Below, piece after piece: positions 33,342-43,813 of a stretch of DNA of 64,000 nucleotides. A program made the translations under genes and the position numbers. The DNA comes from Himantopus leucocephalus (taxonomy: Eukaryota; Chordata; Aves; Charadriiformes; Recurvirostridae). The stretch's first letter is position 1. Every line of letters starts with the position of its first letter. The stretch is taken from assembly GCA_003993805.1 (NCBI GenBank), contig RSEF01000001.1, positions 178,936,651 to 179,000,650 on the forward strand. Reading direction: 5' to 3'. The notes below the pieces were generated by a model. It had not been told where the DNA came from. It did not search any database and saw only the letters and a program-made list of their open reading frames with translations.

Positions 33342-36300
33342 GTAAGTCCTACTCAAAGAATGTACTTTGTTATTTCATCATTGTTTTGGGATTTCTGAAT
33401 GAATACTACATAAGTCTTAATGTTGCTTTCAGTTAGAGATACAGAATTGATTCTTGAAACTGAATTAATCAAATGAGATAATAAAGTGGTGGTGTATTAT
33501 ACTTACACTGTTCCCTTCGTATGTGTATGGGGAGGAGGGAAAACCTGGTCATTTAAATCTGAACGAACTCACCCCATCCACAGGTAGTGTATCAGTGTAC
33601 GAGCTATGTCCTACAGTTTCCTCGTGGTACTTCACAATTGTGCAGGTATCTTATTTGTGTTTCTCTTTCACTGTTCTTTCTCCCTGCACTCCACACCTTT
33701 GTGAATGAAAAATACCTGCAGCATTGAATTGTAAAATTTAAAATTACTTGTTTAAAATTGAAAGTAAGCATTGCATCTGTAGATCTTATAGCCTAAAATA
33801 TTTCTGCTGTAGCTTTTTTCTTACAATTACAAAAAATTTACATACTGTTACAGCAGATGCAGCAAATAAAAGTTTACAGTAACCCAAATGCAATTTAAAA
33901 TGCAAGGAAAAAAATGAGTTTATGAAAATTAATGGATACAGAGATTGAATTAGAACTTTCTAATGATGCAGACGTATTCTTTGTAATAGCATTTCTCCTA
34001 ATTAACGTTCGTGTGTAGGAAAAATAGTCTCAAAATCTGTAATAGGATATATTTTTGGTCTTTTTAATTTAGAAGCACAAATGAGAGCTCAAATATTGTT
34101 AATGAGACTGGAAGTATGTACTAATGAGCAGGAGGGCATTGATCAGTGTGCAGTTATAACCACAAAACCTGATTTGAATTTTTTAACAGTATTTTGCTTG
34201 TGTATTTGTGCAGATTTCTTACATTATGTTGTAAATAGGCACCTCAATTGCACTGGTAGATCTGTATTTCTCTCTCAAAAGTACAGGCAATTCTGGAGTT
34301 TAAGTGGTACCCTCTTCTGTTTTCCTTCAAACAGCTGCATTAACTGCTTAGTTGACCTCCCTAGCACCTATTTATCCTGCTGTTCTCCTATGCAAAAAAA
34401 AAAAAAAAAACCTAAAATTGAAATGCTTCTAACAATTTCCCAGGTTTTCTAATACTTCATACTTCTTTCTAAAGAGGTTTTTTGTTTCGTTCTAATCTTG
34501 AATGTCTGAAGCAGGAAGGGAAAGTACGATGGTACGTAGATTGGCTTTGTAGGCTTTCAGATGGAAGGAATTTGAAATAAAACATGCGGCTAAGTTACCT
34601 GTGCAGCCTCAGCCACCTATAAAAGTGGTTGCGTATGATCTGCAAGTGGGGAGGGATAGATGCATCGACTGTAAAGAGTTTCCTGATTAGTGACATAATT
34701 ACAGTTGATTCATCTGATCATTTACTTAACTCAAGGACTTCAACCAAGAATGTTAACGTTGATGATAATGTTACAAAGCTAATGCGCACAGGCATGGTGT
34801 GTATTGTTTCTCTGCAAGACCACTGGAACCTCTGAATAAACAAAACTGATGAATTATAGGCAACAGTGGTAGTGTTTGCATACGTAAACCACTGTGCAGC
34901 CTTTTTAAGATGGATTTCGGTTGTCTGTATGTAGTTTTGCTTTGTTTTAAGTATTTTGCTTGGTGTCTCAGAAAAACACTGTGGCAGGAGAAGAGGTAAA
35001 ATGTGGTTTTCTAGAGCAACCTTTAAATGACTTAGTATCAGACTACTTGTCTTTTTTCTGCATTCTAGATTATGTATCTTCTACCTTTTGCTGCAAATGA
35101 AATGGTGTCTTAAAAAGACCATGCTACTGCTATTGCTCATCTGCAGAGCAGCATCTTATTCGTGGAATGGAGTGACCTTTAAGAAAAACGTATATGATCT
35201 TATAAAAGACTGTCTTGTATTGCATACACACAAGAAAGCCCTTTGTGTTTGACCTTTCATACTTTATTTTATAATTTCTACAATTTTACTTTCGTTCCTT
35301 GTGTGGATGTATAGGGGCTAAAGAAAGTAACCTGAGAAAAACGCTCACTCTAGAAAAGAATTAGCAACTTAACTTACAGTGCCTGAACTCTGGCATTTAG
35401 AAGTTAGGTATCTATATCTAAGCTAGTAGTTCTAACCTTCTTTTAGAGTTAAAGTAGGCGTCTTCAGAGAATGGTTCATATCATCCTAAGATGAAGATGT
35501 AAGAAAAATGAAATTAATTACCCAAAGGAGGAGCCTGTTTCTCCTTCATTTGCTGTAAAGATATCTTGTAATATCTAAGTCCTGAGATCATTATCTCATG
35601 CTTCACTGCCCAAAAGTAGGGGAAGTAAATATTGCTCTATTTCTCAGATACTCTTTAGATCTCCAGATCGAACTAAGTGCTCTTAAAACCTGACGATTTT
35701 GATGAAGACAAATAAGAAACTTCATGAATGTGGCAGAATTTTAAGAAAAGGAAATAGGAAATACATGGTTTAAAATTCTGACCAAGTACATCAGGTACAT
35801 TTGCGGAAGGTTGTACAAAGGGTGTCATAGGAATAAAAAGAAAAAAAAAAAGCTTGTCTGGAAACTTTCTGTCAAGGAAGATAGAAAGAGTGAAGTGACT
35901 TCAAATCAGAGTTAATAGTTGTTACTGCCACACGTGCAGGACCCTTCCATCTTCAGCTTTATTTGCATGATTTATCTTGGTCTATTAACATTAAGGAGGT
36001 TGTCCTTCACAAAGACCTTGCTTTTAGTAATTATTATAGTGGGTATATTCTATATACAAGTAGCCAAATACTTGTATAAGTATTCCTCTAGAAGCATTAG
36101 GAAAAAAAGTGTTTTGAAAGGACATCAAGAAGGCTTTTAGTGTTTTTTGCTTTGAATGAAAGTGGAACAGACAGTGATTCCTTCATGTATTAGGAAAACT
36201 TTATCTTTGAAAGTACACCCAAATACTATTTGAGTTACCATGTTCAAAAGGTCACAGTTCCTCCCTGCCATTTCTCCAAAACTCAAATTTAACATCCTTC

Positions 36301-37169
36301 TTCCCAAGAGAGAGGTCTGGTCTGTGACCAAGATGTAACTTAAACGGCATTGTGGAATTCATCGGTGCATTTAACTTTACTTACTAATTGTTTCAAATTT
36401 GGTAGAAATTATTTCTGAGAGCGGAGTTTTTATATATCTTTATTTCTTTGAATTTTAAAAATGCCTTAGGAGTTGATTCTTCTCGTTTCTCTTTCTCTCT
36501 TCTTACTGGTAGAATTGCCTGACATGTTTTTGAGAGAGAGTAGAAATATGGTAACCTTACCTGTTTTGCTTTTCTTTTCTGTTCAAAGACTGTGTTTGGC
36601 AATTCTGGTCACCCTGGAATTAGACTTTTGAGTTACATTTGTGAGAAAGAAATGTGCTATAATAGAATGTATTTGAGTTTCATGTTTTAGGAGGAATCAT
36701 AATTTACAAAATTGTGCAGTTTATCAGGTTTTCAATGTTTCTATGGTAAGTTCTTAAAAGGGAGCAGCTGGTGCATACTTGTAGGTACTGCTTCCCAGAA
36801 ACCACCTTTACCTCCCAAAATCTTTTTCTGAAAGTATCTAGTCACATCGAAAGATTTGCCATACATAGTGTCTTGGAGATGAGAAGACGAGTGCCAAATT
36901 TTTGTTTTGTGCAATGTATATTGTTTATTTGCTTGTGCACTGAGCTACACAGTACTGCATGTTACTATGTTACTTGAAAATACTAATCTTTCAACTGCTC
37001 GTTAAAAAATGTTACACATCATCTTGCAGACTTAAATTTTGTAATATAAAAGGTTTCACTAAGCAGAATTGAATTTTGTGTTCCATCATATGTAGCTAAA
37101 TGTCAATATTATTGTTATGAAAAATAAGTTTATTTTTTGCTGTGAAAATAAGTTCTATTTTTACAGCAG
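33342..37169 (+). other. Intron 23
   Basis: This 3.8-kb intron contains an A17 run (34394-34410, listed separately). I recognise no transposon, RNA or exon. Open frames such as 34081-34452 are intronic and not protein-like. Confidence 0.6.
34394..34410. repeat. Poly(A) tract, 17 bases
   Basis: This is a pure A17 run on the + strand. No AATAAA signal lies in the 30 bases upstream, so a retrocopy tail is not supported. Confidence 0.9.
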
Positions 37170-37219
37170 GTAATGAATTTGAAGAAGATCTTGAGATTCT
37201 TGAAGAAGCTGCTTTACAG
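37170..37219 (+). CDS. MYCBP2: MYCBP2 exon 24 (50-base acidic exon)
   Basis: The exon encodes (G)NEFEEDLEILEEAALQ, an acidic helix. The acceptor is a CAGCAG tandem (AG at 37165-37166 and 37168-37169). The downstream site gives P-I-G-N-E, matching the known family sequence. The upstream site would add one Ala codon in frame. The donor is GTACAC, phase 0. Confidence 0.94.
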
Positions 37220-38531
37220 GTACACCACTGCTTTTTTTTTTCCATTGCAACATACTTCAGCACATAATTGCATTGAAACTTTTTGACTGCTATGGAAGAA
37301 AATAATTTGTAAGGTTTTTATAATAGGAGGGAATCTGGCTTGTTAGAGAACAGTTCAAGAAAGTCTTACAGAAGTTTAGTATTTACATTAAATCTTCTTT
37401 TAAAATAATTCTGCTTAGAAAAAAATGCATGAAATATCATAGAGGAGGTTAGATGACCAAATATATGTCAAAATATATAGGTGTCTGGCTTAGGTTGCAC
37501 AATTTAACAAATTTTAGGTGTTACCAAAAATTAATCCTACACATGTCTTTGTAATTGCAGAAATAAAATCACTTTTCCAGTTGAATGGTAACATTTATCA
37601 AGTCCCCAAAAATATAATTGTAGTTGTTCTGGATTGATGATGTATTTTTTGTTTTGATGGGTGCTAGTGCTGGTCAATAGCTCCCTAATTATAGCCCCTA
37701 GCTGATGATGCACAGTGAAAAAGGGGTTTTCCCGTTGTGTCTCTCTCCTAATTATCTACAGTGCAACTGTTTTGAAATTTAGTTGTCACAGTGCTTGCTG
37801 GAAAAACTTATCAGTGCTACAGTATGACACCATTGCATAGGCCTTAGATGACAGAACAGTAAACAGAAACTGTCAAGGAGGAATCAGATGTTCCTTAAAA
37901 GAAATATTTTTTTCAGCAATCTATTCGTGTACCCACTCTGTTCTTTCAAAACGTGAGCTAGGAGTGTGCATGCGAGTAATGGATTCATTTTCTCTTTTAG
38001 ACCTCTCTGTTAAATATTTTCTGCATCTTTCTACCTTGCTTTCTTTTTTGCAAAAAAGGGATTTATTTTTACTTTGTCTCACCCAAAAATGTGTCTTTTT
38101 AAGAGATCTGCCCGTCTATAAGTTATATCTCTAGCCTCTTATTTTCTTTTGGAACATGTTTATTGGTCACATTTTCAGAACGGCTTTCTTCATTCATCTC
38201 CTGGTCACAGTTCAGCAGTTTAGGATACTCTTAACGTGACAGTTCATGTTACCTTATTCTTTCTTCCAGAAATTGTCTCTCAACTCAAGCTCCTTTAATC
38301 TCGTATAAGAGATTTGTTTTATAGACTGAACTGACCTTTTTTTTTTTTTGAAACTTTCATCAGAGTAAAGTTTATCCTCTCTTCTACTACTCCAATCGTT
38401 TTTAGTGCCCAGAATGTCTGTGCCAGATGTGTCATATTATGGGAAAGTGTCTACATGTAAGATACTGAAAAGCTGTTTTGTCTCTGTCCTTTCATCCCCA
38501 TCCCCCTCCCACTGTCCCCCCCAAAAAAAAG
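37220..38531 (+). other. Intron 24
   Basis: This AT-rich intron has a T-run at 38336-38350 and ends in a C-rich stretch followed directly by eight A and the AG acceptor. I recognise no repeat family. Confidence 0.65.
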
Positions 38532-38704
38532 GTGTGCAAATCTCACTCGGGCATTCTCGGGAAAGGCTTGGCACTATCTCACTCACCGACCATTTTGGAA
38601 GCTCTTGAAGGAAATCTTCCACTGCAGGTACAAAGCAATGAGCAGTCATTTCTGGAGGATTTCATTGCTTGTGTACCAGGATCAAGTGGTGGACGACTTG
38701 CAAG
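38532..38704 (+). CDS. MYCBP2: MYCBP2 exon 25
   Basis: The exon encodes VCKSHSGILGKGLALSH ... GSSGGRLA(R). The conserved LSHSPTILEALEGNLPLQ and DDF/EDFIACVPGSSGG segments are recognisable. The acceptor is unusual: the pyrimidine tract (CCCCCC at 38516-38522) is separated from the AG by eight A. The donor is GTAAAA, phase 2 (AG|G). Confidence 0.94.
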
Positions 38705-39032
38705 GTAAAAAATTTGTGTGCTGCATGAATAAAAACATTACTTTATAGTCGTAACGTTTAAGTTTTGCAACAAAATAGAAAATGTTCAGTTATGTGTTAA
38801 ATTTCAAAACTTTTCGATACAGCTAGCTATAGAACTTCAGTAGTTACATCAAATATTAGTTAAGTAAAACTATTTGACCATATTGTTTCTATTAATATAT
38901 TAGGTAAAAGCATTTAAGTATTCAGACATTCTGCATCCTTTCTTAGCTGGAAGTCATGTTTGTACAGAGTAAGAATTTATCTCTTGAGGGCTTGTAAGAG
39001 ATTTTAATATTAAGCGTTTGACTTTGCTCTAG

Positions 39033-39177
39033 GTGGCTTCAGCCAGATTCATATGCTGATCCTCAAAAAACGTCATTGATTTTGAATAAGGATGACATTC
39101 GATGTGGTTGGCCAACTGTTATTACAGTACAAACAAAAGACCAGTATGGGGATGTTGTTCATGTTCCTAATATGAAG
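39033..39177 (+). CDS. MYCBP2: MYCBP2 exon 26 (filamin-type repeat, start)
   Basis: The exon encodes (R)WLQPDSYADPQKTSLIL ... VVHVPNMK. The strands ITVQTKDQYGDVVHVPNMKVEVKA (across the exon border) fit the start of a filamin/ABP280 immunoglobulin-like repeat: T-x-D-x-x-G, then V-x-V. The acceptor is TCTAG and the donor is GTAATT, phase 0. The intron before it is 328 bases with nothing notable. Confidence 0.96.
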
Positions 39178-40974
39178 GTAATTATTCCCATCTTGGCTGT
39201 TCTTATACTTCATCATTTCTTCTTTTAGTATTTGTTGTAGATATTCCACAGAATACTGCTGTATAGAGCAGAAAGTGGCATTTGTAAATTCAGTGTAATC
39301 AGACTTCCTTACCTCTAAATCCACAAAATTATCAAATTCTGTATTACGCCAACATAATTTCATGCAATTTTTAGCTTGTCTGTAATGAGCTATGGGTGTG
39401 TAGCTTGTGGAAATAATCAGTTGTAGACGATGTTTGATGGGGATGATATGTAAAGTGACCAGAATCCATTTTTTAACTTGTAAGCCAGGAAAGAGTATTA
39501 TAAATCTTAAACTGAATAAATGCGATGGAAAAAATAATCAGAAGCACACTGATAGACCATTTTATAGTCACTTTATTTTAGACTAGAACAGCACTTCCCC
39601 CTTTTCTGTTTCTAATATCTGGAAGTTCCTGTAGTCTTGGTTCATTGGCTGTTTTTTTTGTTGCTCTTAAAGTACTGGAAAGGAAGTATTCATGACAGCC
39701 TCAGCTAGAATTGGAAAACCCTTACAGGCTTTGGTGTAAAACCTATGGGGTATGTTACAAAAGTAGGCTGCTCGATTTGAAGTAGCAAAGCATGCAAACA
39801 AAACAAATTGAACATAAAATGTTTTTAATGTTTTAATAAATTAAGTTACATCTCTGTTTTAAAGCCCATTATTACTCTGGAGTAGTATGGATATTTTCAA
39901 GACTTGCTTTTGTTTAAGCCCAAAAGTAGGTGAAGTAACTTATGCAAAGGCATAATTCCTGTCATAAGAACTCTCAAATCTATTCTTTGTATAGCATGTA
40001 ATAATTTAGAGTTATCTTACACAGCTTATCTTAGCTGTAAACACATTAATTAACTGTGAGTCTACAACAGTAACACAAGAATCAGCCACAAACACAGGTT
40101 GATTGCAATTTAGATCGTGGTGACTGAATTAAATGTGTGACAAAGGAAGCAGAAAACTTTTTAAGTAGTGATTTTACTCTATCAATCAGGAAAAGGTCAT
40201 GTCAAAATATACACATCAAGATTGTTGCTGGATTTCTTGCTTAATTACTACTTTTCTTCATTAATGTTTTAAAGTAACAAATCTTAATTCAATTTAATCA
40301 TGCTGTTGGACTCCTTCAGTGTGTGGTGTACTGATGTAACTTCTAATACATTAAAACAGCGTATAAAATCCACAGCAATTAAATGCATTTTAGTGCAGAT
40401 TTAGGATGAGTAGTGAGTAAACTTATTTTCCAGATAGTCTGTTCTTCCTCAGGAAACTAAGTACAGCTGACTCTGTTACCTGCACTAATGAAGGTCTGTG
40501 GTGTCTCTGGGGAAAAAAAGGGTCGGAGAAAATAGGCGTTAAATGTGCCGATGTATTGGGGTGACAGAGCTAGCCAAGATCCAATCTGGCCAGATCTAGC
40601 AGGCCCTGACGACTCACTCTGAAACCTGTGCACTCCTTTGGAAGGCTCTGTTCCCTTGTTCGAGCATTTTCTGTTGGGGAAAACTTGGCTAGGCATACCG
40701 GACTACGTGCTGCTTCCCAGGGAGTGCTCTGGGACTGGCAGAACTGACACTGGCCTTTAATGGTCATGTGCAACATCAGTTGGGTGCTTCTCTCCTGCAC
40801 ATTTACATATTTCAGAGATACTGTGCTTGGCTTTGCAAAGTGTTAAGTGTAGACAGCTGGATTTACAGTTAGTGCTCTAAGCACTTTTGTCACTGTACCT
40901 TATCAGATCTAAAAGAACGTGTGTGTGTGTGTCTTCTCCCTAAATCATCTTCTGTATTCCACGTCTTATTGCAG
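39178..40974 (+). other. Intron 26
   Basis: Most of this is plain intron, but 40480-40800 is noticeably richer in G, C and CpG than its surroundings (listed separately). It ends with a (GT)6 run at 40920-40931 before the acceptor. Confidence 0.65.
40480..40800. other. CpG-richer intronic block of unknown nature
   Basis: Seven CpG dinucleotides fall between about 40524 and 40707, in an otherwise CpG-poor AT-rich intron. The block has no splice-bounded coding frame and matches no repeat that I recognise. It could be a young unrecognised insertion or a regulatory element. Confidence 0.4.
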
Positions 40975-41187
40975 GTAGAAGTCAAAGCTATTCCTGTTTC
41001 TCAGAAAAAAACATCTTTGCAACAAGAACAAGTTAAAAAGGTGCAACGGATACCAGGGAGTCCTGCAACAGCTGCTTCCCCTAGCAGTGACATGACCTTT
41101 GGAGGGCTTCCTTCACCAAAGCTTGACTCTTCCTATGAGCCAATGATAGTAAAAGAAGCTCGATATATTGCTATTACAATGATGAAG
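40975..41187 (+). CDS. MYCBP2: MYCBP2 exon 27 (filamin-type repeat, middle)
   Basis: The exon encodes VEVKAIPVSQKKTSLQQ ... RYIAITMMK. It includes a Ser/Pro-rich insert (RIPGSPATAASPSSD) inside the filamin-like fold and the strand KEARYIAITMMK. Both ends are phase 0 (213 bases). The next family exon, which should carry the G-x-Y strand of the filamin signature, is not found before exon 28 and probably lies in the assembly gap. Confidence 0.95.
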
Positions 41188-41745
41188 GTAAATTGCTGTC
41201 ATTTTAGCAATGTAACTATGCAATTCAACATTCAAAGTGTGTAAAGGCATGCAAAGGAGAAGGAAAAAAAGTATGTTTCAGTTTGGTCACAATCTAAAAA
41301 TACATTGATTACAAATTACTTTCTTTATGTTTAACTTCAGCAGAAAACTAGGTGCATCAAAAGGGCCAATTGCCTAAACTCTAAAGCAGTTATCAACTGG
41401 ATGAGCACTTAAAAAGAAAAGTTCTCTTTGATTTTGATTACACTGATTAACAAACTAGTCTGAGTCACTCAGGAGAAAATAAAACAGCTACTGAAATGGT
41501 GGAGGGGAAGTGAAGCCAGTGTATCCATATAGAATTGGAGTGTTGCAGTGAATCTATATCAAAAACTAGAACTGGTGAATGTAGGAAAAAATAGGAGCTC
41601 AGCATAGTAAAAAGACCATATGAATGATTTGTGTATCAATGCCTAAATATTAAACAACATCTGTTGAAATTAGCCACTGTCAAATGGATCAGCTCAGAAA
41701 CTTTGCCAGCAACAGCTTTTAAAGAGGTGAAAACTGAATACAGTG

Positions 41746-42265
41746 TTGCTTTGAGTGTATTTTAGAACCTGCGATATATTNATTGCTTTGAGTGTATTTT
41801 AGAACATGCGATATATTTACATATATATAACACTTACCCAGTTAAGAGATGTGACATGACGTGTATAACTAGCAGTTAGACAACTTAAGACATGTTTAAT
41901 CAGGACTTAGAGAAGGATAATACTTAGTATAATCAATGTGGACTTATGGGGGGGGAATTAGCAAACTAGTGTCTTTTAGAGTATACAAGGCTATTTTTAG
42001 AGAGGATGGTGCTGCAGTAGCTANGTTGCTTTGAGTGTATTTTAGAACCTGCGATATATTTACATATATATAACACTGACCCAGTTAAGAGATGTGACAT
42101 GACGTGTATAACTAGCGGTTAGACAACTTAAGACATGTTTAATCAGGACTTAGAGGAGGATAATACTTAGTATAATCAATGTGGACTTATGGGGGGGAAT
42201 TAGCAAACTAGTGTCTTTTAAAGTATACAAGGCTATTTTTAGAGAGGATGGTGCTGCAGTAGCTA
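41746..42265. repeat. Near-identical tandem blocks, unit A (about 240 bases)
   Basis: A partial copy (41746-41780) and two full copies (41783-42023 and 42026-42265) all begin TTGCTTTGAGTGTATTTTAG. They are separated by single Ns at 41781 and 42024. The copies differ at only a few positions and in the length of a G run, the level expected of two alleles. Misassembly at a gap is the likeliest cause, and a true recent tandem repeat is the alternative. Confidence 0.85.
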
Positions 42266-42396
42266 TGTGTAAATAGTGCAACTGACTACCAAATAGTATC
42301 TTAATGGATCAATGAAGGAGCTGTGAAATAAATACGGTGTACAACAAATAGTTTAAGAACTTGTTAAATCGCATGTCTAAAAAGATATTTAGAACT

Positions 42397-42757
42397 AGGG
42401 AGACAAGTGTCATTTGCTTGTCTGTTTGTTTTTTTTCCTTGGGGTACTACTTGGACTGTCTGACATTGTGAGAAATGCAGATGCATTACCTNGGGAGACA
42501 AGTGTCGTTTGCTTGTCTGTTCGTTTTTTTTACTTGGGGTACTACTTGGACTGTCTGACGTTGTGAGAAATGCAGATGTGTTACCTGCTGTTATTGACTA
42601 GCTTATTAACAACTGTACTTGTTANAGGGAGACAAGTGTCATTTGCTTGTCTGTTTGTTTTTTTTCCTTGGGGTACTACTTGGACTGTCTGACATTGTGA
42701 GAAATGCAGATGCATTACCTGCTGTTATTGACTAGCTTATTAACAACTGTACTTGTT
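42397..42757. repeat. Near-identical tandem blocks, unit B (about 95-132 bases)
   Basis: Three copies starting GGGAGACAAGTGTC lie at about 42398-42491, 42493-42624 and 42627-42757. They are joined by single Ns (42492 and 42625), and the last runs into the N gap. Copies one and three are almost identical, while copy two carries several substitutions. This looks like contig ends placed side by side. Confidence 0.85.
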
Positions 42758-42857
42758 NNNNNNNNNNNNNNNNNNNNNNNNNNNNNNNNNNNNNNNNNNN
42801 NNNNNNNNNNNNNNNNNNNNNNNNNNNNNNNNNNNNNNNNNNNNNNNNNNNNNNNNN
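42758..42857. other. Assembly gap (100 Ns)
   Basis: One hundred consecutive Ns form a placeholder of arbitrary size. The missing filamin-repeat exon of MYCBP2 most likely falls here. Confidence 0.95.
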
Positions 42858-43655
42858 AATGAAACCAACAGGTTTATCACTAGGTCTGGTTACTTCTTCT
42901 CAAGTTGTTGCTTTTCAAAGGGTGACCCAGTAAAATTAAACAAAAACCCCAAAAGATCTGCCAGGGCTATTAAGTTTTTATAGTTTGGCTTTAATGATGA
43001 TTGCCTAAACAATTTTTTTTAAGATTCTTATTCAAGGTTATATCCATATATTACTTAAGCTTGAACTGTTTCTTTACATGTATTTTTCTTCACGATCTGA
43101 GAATTTTACGGTGTTGAGATATTTTCCAGCAGCTTCTGGTTTTATAACAGTGTTGGTAATTAAAGATGGTGGCTACTTACATTATAGGCCTTTTCTGGTT
43201 GTGTAACTTGGATTCAGAAGCTCTTACCCGTTTCTCACGGTTTGTGATTAGCATCCGCAGCAGTACAGCATGCATAAGCTATTGACTCTTCAAGAGCTTT
43301 TACTTGCACCCCTCAAACATTTAACTCTTCTGTGTTTCCCATTCCTTGAAACATACCTCTATGGATACTATTAGGATACAAAACTACCTAATAGTGCTGT
43401 GTACACAAGATATGACAGATATTTCTTAACAACATGAAATTATATATCTGTAAATTTCTACATGCAAAAATACCAATGCTGAAAAAGTAATACTTTGCAC
43501 CATGAAGCAACTGCAAGTGTTGTTATGGCAGACAGATAAGCGAGTGGTTATTTTGCCTACTCTGAGTTGTAGCACAGATAAACTGTAGTTACTGTTTGAC
43601 TGATATATCCACTTACATTTATTTTTTTTTAAACTTAATCTTTGTTTTCTTATAG

Positions 43656-43753
43656 ATGCTGGACTAGAAGTGAAAGTAAAAGATCCTCCAAAGGGAATGA
43701 TACCTCCTGGAACCCAACTTATTAAACCAAAAGCAGAGCCTCAGCCAAACAAG
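43656..43753 (+). CDS. MYCBP2: MYCBP2 exon 28 (filamin-type repeat, end)
   Basis: The exon encodes (D)AGLEVKVKDPPKGMIPP ... KAEPQPNK. AGLEVKVKDPP is the closing strand of the filamin-like repeat, followed by a Pro/Lys-rich hinge. The acceptor is TTATAG. The donor GTTTGG is weak and is followed 17 bases later by a G5/A-rich tract. The exon ends in phase 0. Confidence 0.95.
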
Positions 43754-43770
43754 GTTTGGAGAACCGGGGG

Positions 43771-43813
43771 AAAAAAAAAAACAAAAAACAAAACCAAACA
43801 AACAAACAAAAAA
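43771..43813. repeat. A-rich (CAAA)n tract next to a donor site
   Basis: A run of A followed by repeated CAAA/CAAAA units begins 17 bases after the exon 28 donor. Confidence 0.85.

Larger units (their letters stand above)
41188..43655 (+). other. Intron region with assembly gap; one coding exon missing
   Basis: Exon 27 ends in phase 0 and exon 28 starts by needing one base of a preceding Asp codon, so the two cannot join in frame. At least one exon must lie between them, with length of remainder 1 when divided by three. No such exon is visible in the called bases. The region contains single Ns, near-identical tandem blocks and a run of 100 Ns. Confidence 0.9.

Noticed and set aside
34081..34452. 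123-codon open frame on the + strand
   Set aside because: It is intronic and Cys/Leu-rich chance translation in T-rich DNA, ending in a poly(A) run read as Lys.
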